Below, piece by piece: positions 25,710-36,433 of a stretch of 64,000 nt of DNA. The DNA comes from Hydrogenophaga flava NBRC 102514 (GTDB taxonomy: Bacteria; Pseudomonadota; Gammaproteobacteria; Burkholderiales; Burkholderiaceae_C): positions 1-64,000 of the forward strand of contig NZ_BCTF01000013.1 in the NCBI RefSeq assembly GCF_001571145.1. Reading direction: 5' to 3'. The notes beneath the pieces were generated by a model, which was not told the origin of the DNA, ran no database searches, and saw only the letters and a list, made by a program, of their open reading frames with translations. A program made the translations under genes and the position numbers. Positions within the stretch are counted from its first letter, which is position 1; each line of letters opens with the position of its first letter.

Positions 25710-27902
25710 ATGAACACCTTGACCTCGCGGTCCGGGCGGGCGTTGGCCGCCTGGACGCTGCTGGGGCTGGCCGCCTACGCGCTGCTGCCTTGGTACTTCC
25801 TCCAACAAGAATCGCTCTGGGCGGCGCTGCCCGGCGTCTGGGGCGGTGACGCCACCGCCAGCGGCGTGGTGCAGGCGGCCGTGCACGGGCGGCCCTGGCT
25901 CTGGACCGGTCTGGCCGGCCTGCTGATCGCCGGCGCCGGCCTGCTGCTGCCCGTGGGGCGGGCGCAGGGCGGGGCGCTGGTGGCCGGCGCGCTGCTGGGC
26001 CTGACCGGCCTGCTGGCCAGCGGCTTCGCCATCGGCGCGCCGGGCTGGAGCTTCCCGGCGCTGGAGGCCTGGTTCGGCCCGCTGGAGCGCGGCCAGTTCG
26101 GCATGGGCTGGGGCGGCTTCGTGGCCATCGCCTGCCTGGTGATGCTGCTGGGTGCGGGCGTGGCGCGGCTGGGCTTCTTTCGCGGCGACGTGTTTGTCGC
26201 GGGTGCGGTGGTCGGCTGCGTGAGCCTGCTCGCGCTGTTCGTGGTCTACCCGGTGCTGCGCTCGCTGGCCTCGGGCCTGTACGACGACATGGGCCTGTGG
26301 GCGCCGGGTTCGCTGGTGGACCGGCTGGCCACCGAGCGCATCTGGGGCCTGGGCTGCGTCACCGCCGACACGCGCTGCGGCGTGGCCTGGAACACGCTGT
26401 TCCTGGCGCTGCTGACGGCGGCGGGCACGACGGTGATGGGCACGCTGATGGCGCTGTGGGCCGAGCGCGGCGGCACGCGGCTGCAGAAGCCGCTGAACGT
26501 GCTGGCCATGCTGCCCATCATCACGCCGCCGTTCGTGGTCGGCCTGGGCCTGATCCTGCTGTTCGGCCGCGCCGGGCTCTACAACCAGTTCATGGAATGG
26601 GCCTTCGGTGTGGCGCCCTCGCGCTGGTTCTACGGCGTGTTCGGCGTCTGGCTGGCGCAGATGTTCGCCTTCACGCCCATCGCCTTCATGATCATGCGCG
26701 GCGTGGTGCAGGGCGTGAGCCCGTCGCTGGAAGAGGCGGCGCAGACCCTGCGCGCCGACCGGCTGCGCACCTTCATGACGGTGACGCTGCCGCTGCTCAA
26801 GCCGGGTCTGGCCAATGCCTTCCTGGTGGGTTTCATCGAGAGCATGGCCGACTTCGGCAACCCCATCATCCTGGGCGGCTCCTACGCCGTGCTGTCCACC
26901 GAAATCTTCTTCGCCATCGTCGGCGCCTCGCTGGACCCGGGCATGGCGGCGGCGCTGGCGCTGGTGCTCACGCTGTTCGCGCTGGTGGTGTTCTTCATCC
27001 AGCGCGGGCTGCTCGGGCGCACCAGCTTCACCACCGTGACCGGCAAGGGCGACGCCGGCCTGCCCATGCCGCTGCCCGACACGGTGCGGCGCCTGTGCTT
27101 CGGCGTGGCCGGACCCTGGCTGGTGTTCACCGTGGTGGTCTACCTGTTCGCATTCGCGGGCGGCTTCGTGAAGACCTGGGGCCGCGACTACACGCTCACG
27201 CTGGACCACTTCCGCGGCGCCTTCGACCTGCAGTGGGGCGAGCACGGCCTGGTGTGGGCCGGCACGGCCTGGAACTCGCTGTTCACCACCGCCTCGCTGG
27301 CGGCGATGGCGGCACCGGTCTGCGCCTTCCTGGGCCTGCTGATCGCCTGGCTGCTGGCGCGCACCGAGTTCCGCGGCAAGGCCGGTTTCGAGTTCGCCGC
27401 GCTGCTGACCTTCGCGATCCCGGGCACGGTGCTGGGCGTGAGCTACATCCTGGCCTTCAACGTGCCGCCGGTGGAGCTGACCGGCACCGGGCTGATCATC
27501 GTGCTGTGCTACGTGTTCCGCAACTTGCCGGTGGGCGTGCGCGCCGGCACGGCGGCGTTCAAGCAGCTGGACCGTTCGCTGGACGAGGCCTCGTTCATGC
27601 TGCGCGCCGGCACGCTGACCACGCTGCGGCGCGTGGTGCTGCCGCTGCTCAAGCCGGCGCTGACGGCGGCGCTGATCTACAGCTTCGTGCGTTCGATGAC
27701 CACGGTCTCGGCGGTGATCTTCCTGGTCTCGGCCAAGTACGAGCTGTCCACCACCTACATCATCGGCCGCGTCGGCAATGGCGAGTACGGGCTTGCGCTC
27801 GCCTACTGCACGGTGCTCATCGTCTTCATGTCCGTCATCACCGCGCTGGTGCAGCGCCTGGTCGGTGAACGGCAACTCGGCCGCCGCTCAGGCGGCCACT
27901 GA
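25710..27902 (+). CDS. ABC transporter permease, fused double-domain type
   Basis: The 730-residue membrane protein combines two permease domains in one chain, as in FbpB and AfuB. The N-terminal 200 residues add several extra helices. The first EAA loop is LEEAAQTLRADRLRTF (about residue 345) and the second is LDEASFMLRAGTLTTL (about residue 625). Around 14 or more hydrophobic segments are visible. It lies 24 bases after the binding-protein gene and 16 bases before the second ATPase. Together these form an importer, probably for an organic anion or phosphate ester. Confidence 0.9.
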   Translation: MNTLTSRSGRALAAWTLLGLAAYALLPWYFLQQESLWAALPGVWGGDATASGVVQAAVHGRPWLWTGLAGLLIAGAGLLLPVGRAQGGALVAGALLGLTGLLASGFAIGAPGWSFPALEAWFGPLERGQFGMGWGGFVAIACLVMLLGAGVARLGFFRGDVFVAGAVVGCVSLLALFVVYPVLRSLASGLYDDMGLWAPGSLVDRLATERIWGLGCVTADTRCGVAWNTLFLALLTAAGTTVMGTLMALWAERGGTRLQKPLNVLAMLPIITPPFVVGLGLILLFGRAGLYNQFMEWAFGVAPSRWFYGVFGVWLAQMFAFTPIAFMIMRGVVQGVSPSLEEAAQTLRADRLRTFMTVTLPLLKPGLANAFLVGFIESMADFGNPIILGGSYAVLSTEIFFAIVGASLDPGMAAALALVLTLFALVVFFIQRGLLGRTSFTTVTGKGDAGLPMPLPDTVRRLCFGVAGPWLVFTVVVYLFAFAGGFVKTWGRDYTLTLDHFRGAFDLQWGEHGLVWAGTAWNSLFTTASLAAMAAPVCAFLGLLIAWLLARTEFRGKAGFEFAALLTFAIPGTVLGVSYILAFNVPPVELTGTGLIIVLCYVFRNLPVGVRAGTAAFKQLDRSLDEASFMLRAGTLTTLRRVVLPLLKPALTAALIYSFVRSMTTVSAVIFLVSAKYELSTTYIIGRVGNGEYGLALAYCTVLIVFMSVITALVQRLVGERQLGRRSGGH

Positions 27903-27918
27903 TTCCAAGGAAACCGCC

Positions 27919-28965
27919 ATGACCACACACGGCATCCAGTTCCGCCAGGTGACCAAGCGCTACGGCGGCGCCAATGCGCCCCTGATCGTCAAGGGCATCG
28001 ACTTCACCGTGCCCAAGGGCACGCTGACCACCATCCTCGGCCCCTCGGGCTGCGGCAAGACCACCACGCTGCGCATGATCGCGGGGCTGGAATCGCCCTC
28101 GGGCGGCCAGATCCTGATCGACGGCCGCGACGTCACCTCGCTCGGCCCGAGCGAGCGCAACGTCAGCATGGTGTTCCAGAGCTACGCGCTGTTTCCGCAC
28201 ATGAGCGTGCTCGACAACGTGGGCTACGGCCTGAGCGTGAGCGGCCTGCCCAAGGCGGAGATCGCCGAGCGCGCGCGGGCCGCGATGGCGACCGTCGGCC
28301 TGGTCGGCATGGACGCGCGCCTGCCCAGCGAACTCTCGGGTGGGCAGCAGCAGCGTGTGGCGCTGGCGCGCGCGCTGGTGATCGAACCCGCGGTGCTGCT
28401 GTTCGACGAGCCGCTGTCCAACCTGGACGCCCGGCTGCGCCGCAGCATGCGCGAAGAGATCCGCAGCCTGCAGCAGCGCCTGGGCCTCACGGTGGCCTAT
28501 GTGACGCACGACCAGAGCGAGGCGCTGGCGGTGAGCGATCAGATCATCGTGATGGACGCCGGCCAGATCGCCCAGGCCGGCGCGCCGCAGGATCTGTACG
28601 AGCGCCCGGCCAGCGCCTTCGTCGCCGGCTTCATGGGCGAGGCCATGCTGTTCGACGGCGTGAGCGAGGTCGACGGTTCGGTGCGCTTCGGCCCGATCCG
28701 GCTGCAGCCGCGCCACCGCCTGCCGCCCGGCCCGGTGAAGGCCGCGATCCGGCCCGAGGCCTGGTCCATCGGCCCGCGCGAGGCGGGCGGCCTGGGCGGC
28801 GAACTGCTCAAGCAGGCCTACCTCGGCTCGTTCCAGGAACTCACGGTGCAGACCGAGCTGGGCCCGATCTTCGTGGTCAGCCCGCAGGTGGACCGCGAAT
28901 GGCGGCTGGGCGAAGAACTGGGTCTCACGCTCAAGGACCACGGCGTGACCGTCGTGGCCGCATGA
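27919..28965 (+). CDS. ABC transporter ATPase, Fbp/Afu/PotA type (second copy)
   Basis: This 348-residue ATPase has Walker A GPSGCGKTT, Q-loop FQSYALFPHM, signature ELSGGQQQRVALARAL, Walker B VLLFDEPLSNLD and VTHDQSEAL. A TOBE-like C-terminal part follows. It is similar in layout to the ATPase at 23.5 kb but differs in detail, indicating an old duplication. AAGGAAA upstream is the ribosome-binding site. The stop is close to the HAD gene, which may be translationally coupled. Confidence 0.91.
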   Translation: MTTHGIQFRQVTKRYGGANAPLIVKGIDFTVPKGTLTTILGPSGCGKTTTLRMIAGLESPSGGQILIDGRDVTSLGPSERNVSMVFQSYALFPHMSVLDNVGYGLSVSGLPKAEIAERARAAMATVGLVGMDARLPSELSGGQQQRVALARALVIEPAVLLFDEPLSNLDARLRRSMREEIRSLQQRLGLTVAYVTHDQSEALAVSDQIIVMDAGQIAQAGAPQDLYERPASAFVAGFMGEAMLFDGVSEVDGSVRFGPIRLQPRHRLPPGPVKAAIRPEAWSIGPREAGGLGGELLKQAYLGSFQELTVQTELGPIFVVSPQVDREWRLGEELGLTLKDHGVTVVAA

Positions 28966-28997
28966 GCCTTCACACGACAGAGAAACGGAAACAAGGC

Positions 28998-29630
28998 ATG
29001 ACGACAGAGACGGTGGTGTTCGACCTCGGTGGGGTGGTGTTCAACTGGCAGCCGACCGTGCTGCTGCGCCAGGTGCTGCCCGGGCGGGCGCGCGACGAGG
29101 CTGAGGCGGCGCACTGGGTGCGCGAGATCTTCCAGGCCTTCGACCCCGACGGCGACTGGGCGCAGTTCGACCTCGGGAACGTGGAGCCCGAGGGGTTGGC
29201 GCAGTGCATTGCCGCGCGCACCGGGCTGGCGGTGGATGAGGTGATGGCCGTGATCGACGGACTGGCGCCGCACATGCGTGTCAAGGACGACACGGTGGCG
29301 CTGATCCACGAGCTCAAGGCGCGCGGCCACCGGCTGGTCTATCTCTCGAACATGCCGCACGGCCTGGCGCGCTGGATCGAGGACGACCACCCGTTCGCCG
29401 ACTGGTTCGAGGACGGCATCTTCTCGGCCCGCGTGGCGCTGATGAAGCCTGACCCGGCCATCTTCCACACGGTGACCGAGCAGCTGGCGGTGAGGGACCC
29501 CTCGCCGGTGTTCATCGACGACGCGCAGCGCAACATCGATGCGGCCCACGCCATCGGCTGGCGCGGGGTGCGCTTCGAGACGGCGGCGCAGGTGCGGGCG
29601 GATCTCGGGGCGCTCGGGCTGCTGGGCTGA
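28998..29630 (+). CDS. HAD-IA family phosphatase-like hydrolase
   Basis: This 210-residue protein has motif I VVFDLGGVVFNW, in which the second catalytic Asp is replaced by Gly as in the YihX and epoxide-hydrolase-N group. Motif II is VYLSNM, the motif III lysine lies in ALMKPDP and the motif IV acidic pair in VFIDDAQRN. YihX-type members dephosphorylate sugar phosphates. ATG at 28998 has AAGG upstream; an ATG at 28962 overlaps the preceding stop codon and is an alternative. Its position at the end of the ABC operon suggests it acts on the imported compound. Confidence 0.85.
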   Translation: MTTETVVFDLGGVVFNWQPTVLLRQVLPGRARDEAEAAHWVREIFQAFDPDGDWAQFDLGNVEPEGLAQCIAARTGLAVDEVMAVIDGLAPHMRVKDDTVALIHELKARGHRLVYLSNMPHGLARWIEDDHPFADWFEDGIFSARVALMKPDPAIFHTVTEQLAVRDPSPVFIDDAQRNIDAAHAIGWRGVRFETAAQVRADLGALGLLG

Positions 29631-29663
29631 GCGCCCAGGGCCCTCAACCCTTCACGCCGCTGC

Positions 29664-30623
29664 TCAGGGGGCCACGCCGCCGGCCACCGGCATGGCCGCG
29701 CGCATGGCGTCGATGAAGCGCCGCAGGCGCAGCGGATAGAACCGGGCGTGCGGATAGACCAGGTAGACCGGCAGGGCCGGTGCCTGCCACTCGGGCACCA
29801 GATGCACCAGCCGCCCCGCGGCCAGATCGTCGGCCGCCATCCAGGCCGACACGATGCCCGCACCCAGCCCCAGTGCGGCGGCATTGCGCAGCACATAGAG
29901 GTTGTCGGTGCTCAGGCGCGGGCGGATGGCAAAGCGCCGGGTCTGCTGCGTCTGCTGGTGGGTGAGGCTCACCTCGTCGCGGTAGTAGGTGCGCAGGGCC
30001 AGCCAGGGCAAACCGGCGAGCGCGTCCACCGTCGCGGGCGGCTCGCCGCTTTCCAGCAGTGCTGGCGCCGCGATCACGATGCGCGGCACATCCATCAGCC
30101 GGATCGCCACCACCGAGGGGTCGCGCACCTCGCCGACCTGAATCGCGCAGTCGATGCCGGCGCCGATGAAGTTGTGCACGTCGTCGCGCAGCAGCCACTC
30201 GACCTGGATGTCCGGGTGGTCCTGCAGGAAGCGGGTCAGGGGGCGCACCAGCTGTTCCTGTCCGAACGCGTGTGGCACCACCACGCGCAGGTGGCCGCGG
30301 GGCGCCTGCTGCTCGCCGTGCGCGTCCGCGGTGAGCGCTTCCCAGTCCTCCATCAGCAGCTTGGCTCGTTCGTAGCAGCGCTCGCCATCCGGTGTCAGGT
30401 GCATGGCCCGGGTGGAGCGCTGCAGCAGGCGCACGCCGAGCAGGCGTTCCAGCGCCAGCAGGCGCCGGCTGATGGTGGGCTGGGTGCTCTGCATCTGCGC
30501 CGCCGCGCGCGAGAGGCTGCCGGCTTCGACGATGCGCACGAAGGTCTGCATCAGGGCCAGCCGGTCGCCGCTGCCGATGGGGAGCGTGTCGGTTGGCGCC
30601 GTGGTTGATGAAGGGTTATTCAT
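29664..30623 (-). CDS. LysR family transcriptional regulator
   Basis: The 319-residue regulator has an N-terminal winged helix (LMQTFVRIVEAGSLSRAAAQM, then TQPTISRRLLALE) and a C-terminal effector-binding domain of the CrgA-like subgroup (LRVVVPHAFGQEQLV, NIYVLRN-type region near residue 245). It is divergent from an MFS transporter gene with 93 bases between the starts, so the exporter or importer is its likely target. It converges with the HAD gene on the other side. Effector not known. Confidence 0.9.
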   Translation of the reverse strand: MNNPSSTTAPTDTLPIGSGDRLALMQTFVRIVEAGSLSRAAAQMQSTQPTISRRLLALERLLGVRLLQRSTRAMHLTPDGERCYERAKLLMEDWEALTADAHGEQQAPRGHLRVVVPHAFGQEQLVRPLTRFLQDHPDIQVEWLLRDDVHNFIGAGIDCAIQVGEVRDPSVVAIRLMDVPRIVIAAPALLESGEPPATVDALAGLPWLALRTYYRDEVSLTHQQTQQTRRFAIRPRLSTDNLYVLRNAAALGLGAGIVSAWMAADDLAAGRLVHLVPEWQAPALPVYLVYPHARFYPLRLRRFIDAMRAAMPVAGGVAP

Positions 30624-30716
30624 TCGTGAAACGTATATCTGTGGTTCGTGACAGCCGTCTTCCGCCGAAATCTGCAGACATAGACACTGCGTCCATCGAG
30701 TTTTCTGGAGTTTGTC

Positions 30717-31966
30717 ATGTCATCCATTCACTTGTCGAATGTATTGGGGGCGGCGCCATTCCGGCAGGATGTGGCGCTTTCGCCCGCCCTGGTGCGCCTG
30801 CTGGCTGTCGGCGCTGGCCTGACCGTGGCCGCGCTGTACTACGCCCAGCCCATGCTGGGTGTGCTGGGCGCGCAGCTGGGGGTGGGGCCACAGACCCTGG
30901 GCTTCGTGCCCATGCTCACGCAACTGGGCTACGCGCTGGGCATCCTGTTGACGGCACCGCTGGGCGACCGTTGCGACCGCCGGACGCTGGTGCTCATCAA
31001 GTGCGGCTGGCTGGTGGCGGCTCTGGCGGGCTCGGCGCTGGCTCCATCCATTGGCTGGCTGCTGCTGGCGAGCTTCGCCATCGGGCTGGCGGCCACGGCG
31101 GCGCAGGACATCGTGCCCGCTGCGGCCACGCTGGCGCCTGAAGCCCGCCGCGGGCAGGCCGTGGGTGCGGTGATGACCGGCTTGCTGCTGGGCATCCTGC
31201 TCTCGCGCGTGGTCAGCGGCTTCGCCGCCGAACACCTGGGCTGGCGCTCGACCTTCGGCCTGGCGGCCGTATCGGTGGCCCTGGTGGCCCTGGCGCTGGC
31301 GCGCGGGCTGCCGCATGTGCCGCCCACGACCAACCTCGGCTACGGCGCGCTGCTGGCGTCGCTCGGATCGCTGTGGCGCCGCCACCCATCGGTGCGGCAG
31401 GCCGCACTGGCCCAGGGTGCGCTGGCGGTGGGCTTCAGCGCCATCTGGTCCACGCTGGCGATGTGGCTGCACGGCGCACCGTTCCACATGGGCAGCGCGG
31501 CGGCCGGTGCATTCGGCATTGCCGGGGCGGCCGGTGCGCTTGCCGCGCCCTGGTTCGGTCGCCTGGCGGACCGCCATGGCCCGCACCGCAGCGCACTGGC
31601 GGGGGCCTGTCTGGCGCTGGCCGGCTACGCGGCGACGGGGTTGCTCGGTGGCTTGCCGCAGGGCGTTCAGGTGGCGGCGCTGGCGCTGGCGGTGATCGTG
31701 TTCGACCTCGGGTTCCAGGGCGCGCTGGTGTCCCACCAGTCGCTGGTCTACAGCGCCGATCCGTCGGCCCGCAGCCGGCTCAACGCCCTGCTGTTTGTGG
31801 TGATGTTCGGGGGCATGGCTTCAGGTTCCGTGCTGGCCGGCGTGCTGTTCGCCCGCTGGGGCTGGAACGCGGTGGTCGGCCTGGCGGTGGCCTCGGCGCT
31901 GGTGGCCGTGGGTCTCAGGCTCGGGCGGTTCGGACCGGCCAGCACCGCGGGTACCATGCAGCGACC

Positions 31967-31970
<4 letters not shown>
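30717..31970 (+). CDS. MFS transporter (drug/metabolite exporter-like)
   Basis: This 417-residue protein has twelve predicted helices. The MFS loop between helices 2 and 3 reads PLGDRCDRRTLVLIK, and the mirrored loop in the second half reads GRLADRHGPHRSAL. The ALYYAQPMLG segment in helix 1 is seen in the YnfM-like and arabinose-efflux group. It faces a LysR gene and overlaps the sigma-54 activator gene by four bases (ATGA). This couples the transporter to the regulator and suggests a common stimulus. Confidence 0.88.
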
Positions 31971-33416
<1,446 letters not shown>

Positions 33417-33442
<26 letters not shown>

Positions 33443-33487
33443 AACTCAGACAGTTTAGGTTTGCGTGGTGTGTCTGAACTTCAGACA
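33417..33487. promoter_or_regulatory. Three 17-bp palindromes, candidate activator sites
   Basis: TGTCTG-N5-CAGACA occurs perfectly three times: 33417-33433, 33436-33452 and 33471-33487. Centre-to-centre distances are 19 and 35 bases. The first copy lies in the last codons of the activator gene and the second covers its stop codon. The last copy is 51 bases upstream of the -24 element. They are the probable upstream activating sequences for the sigma-54 activator just encoded. Confidence 0.8.
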
Positions 33488-33538
33488 TTCATGCGCCGAA
33501 GCGGCTGCAGTTCATTGATTCAAAAGGTTTTTTCCTCC

Positions 33539-33554
33539 TGGCACGGACCATGCA
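33539..33554 (+). promoter_or_regulatory. Sigma-54 -24/-12 promoter of the liv-type operon
   Basis: TGGCACGGACCATGCA fits the sigma-54 consensus TGGCAC-N5-TTGCA with a single mismatch in the -12 box. It lies 52 bases before the ATG of the binding-protein gene and downstream of three activator palindromes. Confidence 0.8.
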
Positions 33555-33605
33555 AAGTGGGCAGGCGTTCACCGGCCCGGTGATCCCATAACCAGGAGAC
33601 AAGAC

Positions 33606-34793
33606 ATGTTCCAGACCACGCGCCGCGTTGCGGTGATGGCCCTTGCCTGCGGCGCCGCCGCTGCCTTCGCCCAGTCGGGTGGCGAAATCCGTATCGCCCA
33701 CGTCTACAGCAAGACCGGTCCGCTGGAGGCCTATGGCAAGCAGACCCAGGTGGGTCTGATGATGGGCCTGCAGTACGCCACGGGCGGCACCATGATGGTC
33801 GGCGGCAAGAAGATCGTCGTGATCGAGAAGGACGACCAGGGCAAGCCCGACCTGGGCAAGAGCCTGCTGGCCGCGGCCTACGCCGACGACAAGGCCGATC
33901 TGGCCATCGGCCCGACCAGCTCGGGCGTGGCGCTGGCCATGCTGCCGGTGGCCGAGGAATACCAGAAGATCCTGCTGGTCGAGCCTGCGGTGGCCGACTC
34001 CATCACCGGTGACAAGTGGAACAAGTACATCTTCCGCACCGGCCGCAATTCGTCGCAGGACGCGATCTCCAACGCCGTGGCGCTGGACAAGGCCGGCACC
34101 ACCATCGCCACCCTGGCGCAGGACTACGCCTTCGGCCGCGACGGCGTGAAGGCCTTCAAGGACGCGGTGAAGACCGCCAAGATCGTCCACGAGGAATACC
34201 TCCCCACCAGCACCACCGACTTCACCGCCGGTGCGCAGCGCCTGATCGACAAGCTCAAGGACCAGCCGGGCCGCAAGGTGATCTTCATCATCTGGGCCGG
34301 CGCGGGCAACCCGTTCAAGATCGCCGACCTCGATCTCAAGCGCTACGGCATCGAGATCGCCACCGGCGGCAACATCCTGCCGGCCATGGCCTCGTACAAG
34401 AACTTCCCCGGCATGGAAGGCGCCACCTACTACTACTTCGGCATCCCCAAGAACCCGGTGAACGAGGCCATGGTGGCCCAGCACTACACCCAGTTCAAGA
34501 GTCCGCCGGACTTCTTCACTGCCGGTGGTTTCAGCTCGGCCATGGCCGTGGTCACCGCGCTCAAGAAGACCAACGGCGACGCCAAGGCCGCCACGCTGAT
34601 CAAGACCATGGAAGGCATGAGCTTCGAGACGCCCAAGGGCACGATGACCTTCCGCAAGGAAGACCACCAGGCCATGCAGAGCATGTACCACTTCAAGATC
34701 AAGGTGGACCCGGCCTTTGCGTGGGGTGTGCCGGAACTCGTGCGCGAGATCAAGCCCTCCGAGATGAACGTGCCGATCCGCAATAAGAAGTAA
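33606..34793 (+). CDS. Branched-chain-type ABC transporter substrate-binding protein
   Basis: This 395-residue family 1/6 periplasmic protein has a signal peptide of about 22 residues (ending AAAAFAQ). The mature N-terminus EIRIAHVYSKTGPLEAYGK and the segments AIGPTSSGVALAM and TLAQDYAFGRDGVKAF are typical of LivJ-like proteins. The members of this group bind amino acids, amides, urea or aromatic acids. It is the first gene behind a sigma-54 promoter and the most highly expressed candidate of the operon, as a GC-rich repeat follows it. The hydrolase at the end of the operon hints at an ester- or amide-containing ligand. Confidence 0.9.
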   Translation: MFQTTRRVAVMALACGAAAAFAQSGGEIRIAHVYSKTGPLEAYGKQTQVGLMMGLQYATGGTMMVGGKKIVVIEKDDQGKPDLGKSLLAAAYADDKADLAIGPTSSGVALAMLPVAEEYQKILLVEPAVADSITGDKWNKYIFRTGRNSSQDAISNAVALDKAGTTIATLAQDYAFGRDGVKAFKDAVKTAKIVHEEYLPTSTTDFTAGAQRLIDKLKDQPGRKVIFIIWAGAGNPFKIADLDLKRYGIEIATGGNILPAMASYKNFPGMEGATYYYFGIPKNPVNEAMVAQHYTQFKSPPDFFTAGGFSSAMAVVTALKKTNGDAKAATLIKTMEGMSFETPKGTMTFRKEDHQAMQSMYHFKIKVDPAFAWGVPELVREIKPSEMNVPIRNKK

Positions 34794-34931
34794 CCCCCCT
34801 GCGCCGCTTCGCGGCTTCCCCCCAGGGGGACAACGCCTGCAGCCCGGCAAAGCCGGTTCCGCGGCGTTTCTTGAAGGTTGCGGCACTCGCCGCAACTGCT
34901 CGCGCACCTGCGCTGCGCGTGGAGGACCTTG
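34794..34931. repeat. GC-rich extragenic repeat inside the operon
   Basis: The 138-base gap begins with CGCCGCTTCGCGGCTTCCCCCC and AGGGGGACAACGCC, forming palindromic stems. It ends with a small hairpin, TTGCGGCACTCGCCGCAA. Sequences of this kind recur between genes in related Burkholderiales. Here it probably lowers downstream transcription or stabilises the upstream mRNA. Confidence 0.55.
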
Positions 34932-35699
34932 ATGCTTGAAACCACTGACCTCACGGTCCGCTTCGGCGGGCACGTGGCGGTGAATGCTGTCTCCTGCGCG
35001 TTCGCGCCGGGCACGCTCACCGCCATCGTCGGCCCCAACGGCGCCGGCAAGACCACCTACTTCAACCTGATCTCGGGCCAGATCAAGGCCACCGCCGGGC
35101 GCGTCAAGCTCAACGGCGTGGACATCTCGGCCCAGGGAGCGCCGGCGCGGGCCCAAGCCGGGCTTGGGCGGGCCTTCCAGCTGACCAACCTGTTCCCCAA
35201 CCTCACGGTGCGCGAGAACGTGCGGCTGGCGGTGCAGGCGAGGGCGGGGGCGGGCCTGAACCTGTGGAAGATCTGGAGCGACCGGCGCGACCTGATCGTG
35301 CGGGCCGACGAGGTGCTGGAGACCGTGGCGCTGGCCGACAAGGGCGACCAGCTCGCGTCCAGCCTGCCGCACGGCGACCAGCGCAAGCTCGAAGTGGGCA
35401 TCCTGATGGCGCTGGAACCTCAGGTGTTCATGTTCGACGAGCCCACCGCCGGCATGAGCGTGGACGAGGTGCCGGTGATCCTGAACCTGATCCGCCAGCT
35501 CAAGGCCGACAAGACCAAGACCATCCTGCTGGTGGAACACAAGATGGACGTGGTGCGCGAACTCTCGGACCGCATCATCGTGCTGCACAACGGCGAGCTG
35601 GTGGCCGACGGCGAGCCGGCGACCGTGATCGCTTCGCCGGTGGTGCAGCAGGCCTACCTCGGCATCAACCCCGAAGACAAAGAAGAGGTGGCCGCATGA
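34932..35699 (+). CDS. livG: Branched-chain-type ABC transporter ATPase (LivG)
   Basis: The 255-residue ATPase has Walker A GPNGAGKTT and Q-loop GLGRAFQLTNLF. The signature SLPHGDQRKLEVG is a degenerate LSGGQ typical of LivG. It also has Walker B VFMFDEPTAGM and the His in LVEHKMDVV. LivG-like subunits pair with LivF. The ATG at 34932 follows GGAGGACCTTG, a good ribosome-binding site. Its stop overlaps livF by four bases (ATGA), so the two ATPases are made in equal amounts. Confidence 0.92.
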   Translation: MLETTDLTVRFGGHVAVNAVSCAFAPGTLTAIVGPNGAGKTTYFNLISGQIKATAGRVKLNGVDISAQGAPARAQAGLGRAFQLTNLFPNLTVRENVRLAVQARAGAGLNLWKIWSDRRDLIVRADEVLETVALADKGDQLASSLPHGDQRKLEVGILMALEPQVFMFDEPTAGMSVDEVPVILNLIRQLKADKTKTILLVEHKMDVVRELSDRIIVLHNGELVADGEPATVIASPVVQQAYLGINPEDKEEVAA

Positions 35700-36433
35700 G
35701 CGAGGCGTTGCTGAAGCTAGAAGGCGTGCACACGCACATCGGCGCGTACCACATCCTCCACGGCGTGGACCTGGTGGTGCCCAAGGGCGAGCTGACCATG
35801 CTGCTGGGCCGCAACGGCGCGGGCAAGACCACCACGCTGCGGACCATCATGGGCCTGTGGCACGCCAGCCAGGGCCGGGTCACGCTGGCGGGGCAGGACA
35901 TCACGGCGCGCCAGACGCCCGAGATCGCCACCAGCGGCGTGGCCTACGTGCCCGAGAGCATGGGCATCTTCTCGGACCTGTCGGTGCGCGAGAACATGCT
36001 GCTGGCCGCGCGCGGCGCACGCACGCTCGACGACATCGACACCACGCGCCTCGAATGGATCTTCGGCCTGTTCCCGGCCATGAAGAAGTTCTGGAACCAC
36101 CCGGCCGGCAAGCTCAGCGGCGGGCAGAAGCAGATGCTGGCGGTCTCGCGCGCCATCGTCGAGCCGCGCCAGCTGCTGCTGATCGACGAGCCCAGCAAGG
36201 GCCTGGCGCCCGCCATCATCCAGAACATGATCGCGGCCTTCCGCGAACTCAAGGCCGCGCAGACCACCATCCTGCTGGTGGAGCAGAACTTCAACTTCGC
36301 CAAACAGCTGGGCGACACCGTGGCCGTCATGGACGACGGGCGGGTGGTGCACAGCGGTTCCATGGCCGAACTGGCCGCCGACGAATCGCTGCAAAGCAAG
36401 CTGCTGGGTCTTTCCCTCGGAGCGCACCAATGA
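35696..36433 (+). CDS. livF: Branched-chain-type ABC transporter ATPase (LivF)
   Basis: The 245-residue ATPase has Walker A GRNGAGKTT, the signature KLSGGQKQMLAVSRAI, Walker B LLLIDEPSKGLAP and His-containing switch region LVEQNFNFA, in which Gln replaces the usual His as in the LivF family. ATGA overlaps exist on both sides (livG and livH). Together with LivG, LivH and LivM it forms the importer energised by ATP. The substrate is unknown; name given by family. Confidence 0.92.
   Translation: MSEALLKLEGVHTHIGAYHILHGVDLVVPKGELTMLLGRNGAGKTTTLRTIMGLWHASQGRVTLAGQDITARQTPEIATSGVAYVPESMGIFSDLSVRENMLLAARGARTLDDIDTTRLEWIFGLFPAMKKFWNHPAGKLSGGQKQMLAVSRAIVEPRQLLLIDEPSKGLAPAIIQNMIAAFRELKAAQTTILLVEQNFNFAKQLGDTVAVMDDGRVVHSGSMAELAADESLQSKLLGLSLGAHQ

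Noticed and set aside
24609-27875. A 1088-codon minus-strand frame opposite the Afu-like binding protein and permease
   Set aside because: Composition is low-complexity (Gln, His, Arg, Gly), it crosses two real genes and shows no family motifs; it is an antisense artefact of high GC.
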